DNA of 5,691 nucleotides from an uncultured Bacteroidales bacterium. Lineage in GTDB: Bacteria; Bacteroidota; Bacteroidia; Bacteroidales; Paludibacteraceae. Position numbers and translations under genes: made by a program. The notes under the pieces were generated by a model. The model was given only the letters and a program-made list of their open reading frames with translations. It did not search any database and was not told the DNA's origin. The stretch spans positions 1 through 5,691 of the forward strand of contig CAMJFV010000149.1 in the NCBI GenBank assembly GCA_946405045.1, given 5' to 3'. Within the stretch, counting starts at the first letter, position 1. Every line of letters starts with the position of its first letter. Below are positions 4,964 to 5,691 of this stretch, in pieces.

Positions 4964-5691
4964 ATGTCAAGAAAGAGAAAAGAACTTCCGATATTGGAGA
5001 ATGTCACTATCGCCGACATTGCAGGAGAAGGCAAGGCGATTGCGAGAATTGATGATATGGTGATTTTTGTGCCATATGTTATTCCTGGTGATGTGGTTGA
5101 TATCCAAGTTACAAAGAAGAAACATAGTTATATGGAGGGTCGTGCGTTGAGAATCGTCACTCCTTCGCCAGACCGTATTGCTCCTATGTGTTCGCATTAT
5201 GGTGTCTGTGGTGGATGCAAATGGCAGGTGTTGCCATACGAATTGCAGATCAAACACAAACAGAATCAGGTGGAGAATGTGCTTCGTCGCATAGGAAAAG
5301 TTGAACTTCCAGAGATAACACCTATTCTTGGTTCAAAGGAGACTACTTATTATAGAAATAAACTTGAATTCACTTTCAGCAACAAGCGTTGGTTGACAGA
5401 TGATGAGGTGAAGGCTGGTGTCCAGTATGACGACATGAACGCTCTTGGATTCCACATTCCAAGTATGTTCGATAAGGTGCTTGATATAGAGAAATGTTAT
5501 CTTCAGCCTGAGATTTCTAACCGTATACGTACTGAGATCAAACAATATGCTAAAGCTCACGATTTGGCTTTCTTTGACCTTCGCAACCGTGACGGTTTCT
5601 TGCGTAACATCATAATCCGTACTGCTGGAACAGGAGAGGTGATGCTTATCGTGGTGTTCTTCAAGGAGGATGAGGCTAAACGAGTAGCTTT
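4964..5691 (+). CDS. rlmD: RlmD/TrmA-family 23S rRNA uracil-C5-methyltransferase, N-terminal part
   Basis: The frame is open from ATG 4964 to the right edge (242 codons). Residues about 8-65 form a TRAM RNA-binding domain (VTIADIAGEGKAIARIDDMVIFVPYVIPGDVVDIQV). The iron-sulfur cysteines follow as C76-x5-C82-x2-C85 in MCSHYGVCGGCKWQ, with a fourth, C178, in DIEKCYLQ. This four-cysteine arrangement is the RumA/RlmD pattern for a [4Fe-4S] cluster. YRNKLEFTFS at 130-139 is also typical of the family. These enzymes use SAM to make 5-methyluridine in 23S rRNA (U1939 in E. coli RlmD). The Rossmann SAM site, catalytic cysteine and glutamate lie beyond the window. The exact target uridine cannot be decided from this half, and RlmCD-like or tRNA-directed specificity remains possible. 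Start choice: this is the first ATG in frame, and it lies about 34 nt after the start predicted from the -7 box. Confidence 0.9.
   Translation, partial: MSRKRKELPILENVTIADIAGEGKAIARIDDMVIFVPYVIPGDVVDIQVTKKKHSYMEGRALRIVTPSPDRIAPMCSHYGVCGGCKWQVLPYELQIKHKQNQVENVLRRIGKVELPEITPILGSKETTYYRNKLEFTFSNKRWLTDDEVKAGVQYDDMNALGFHIPSMFDKVLDIEKCYLQPEISNRIRTEIKQYAKAHDLAFFDLRNRDGFLRNIIIRTAGTGEVMLIVVFFKEDEAKRVA

Noticed and set aside
4776..4970. Minus-strand 64-codon ORF in the gap before rlmD
   Set aside because: It shows no recognisable domain, has Ser/Lys/Asn-rich composition typical of A/T-rich random frames, overlaps the rlmD start and the orphan promoter, and has no promoter of its own.
4840..5052. Plus-strand 70-codon ORF overlapping the rlmD start
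   Set aside because: It runs out of frame through the TRAM-coding part of rlmD, where the true frame gives clear family motifs; it is a shadow frame.
1..5691. Mobile element, CRISPR array or tRNA gene
   Set aside because: No transposase or integrase frame, regularly spaced repeats, terminal inverted repeats or cloverleaf with a TTCRA arm was found on either strand by eye.

Overview
The window looks like chromosomal DNA of a Bacteroidales bacterium (Bacteroides/Prevotella-like). The evidence is four A+T-rich intergenic matches to the Bacteroidetes -7 promoter box TAnnTTTG, A-rich leaders without clear Shine-Dalgarno sites, a free-standing TonB C-terminal-domain protein, a small OmpW/PorT-like outer-membrane barrel, and housekeeping proteins with Bacteroidetes-type wording. 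Genus cannot be fixed from this sequence alone. No mobile element, CRISPR array, tRNA or rRNA was seen.

Layout. On the minus strand, reading leftward from 3000, ilvD (dihydroxy-acid dehydratase, complete) is followed after 79 bases by ilvB (acetolactate synthase large subunit, cut by the left edge). This is a branched-chain amino-acid operon whose remaining genes, probably ilvN and ilvC, would lie off the left edge. A perfect 9-bp stem sits between the two genes. Across a 172-base divergent region, the plus strand carries a secreted 131-residue TonB C-terminal-domain protein, a rho-independent terminator, and, only 10 bases later, a 343-residue outer-membrane barrel with an Arg/Pro- and His-rich linker. 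At the right edge is the start of an RlmD/TrmA-family RNA uracil-C5-methyltransferase with its TRAM domain and iron-sulfur cysteines; its catalytic half lies outside.

The most interesting part is the 301-base gap (4663-4963) between the barrel gene and the methyltransferase. On the minus strand it holds a canonical Bacteroidetes promoter (TTTG, 19 bases, TAATTTTG). About 75 bases downstream of the inferred start is a hairpin running into ten T's. Together they outline an unannotated transcript of about 109 nt with no meaningful ORF and an internal GAAA-capped stem: a candidate small RNA. A 9-bp direct repeat with a 13-bp period overlaps the -33 box of this promoter.

How the parts relate: IlvB and IlvD catalyse the first and third common steps of valine/isoleucine synthesis. 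The TonB-like protein and the barrel are both envelope proteins and may be functionally linked, but the terminator between them implies at least partly separate expression. The methyltransferase is an unrelated housekeeping gene with its own promoter candidate.
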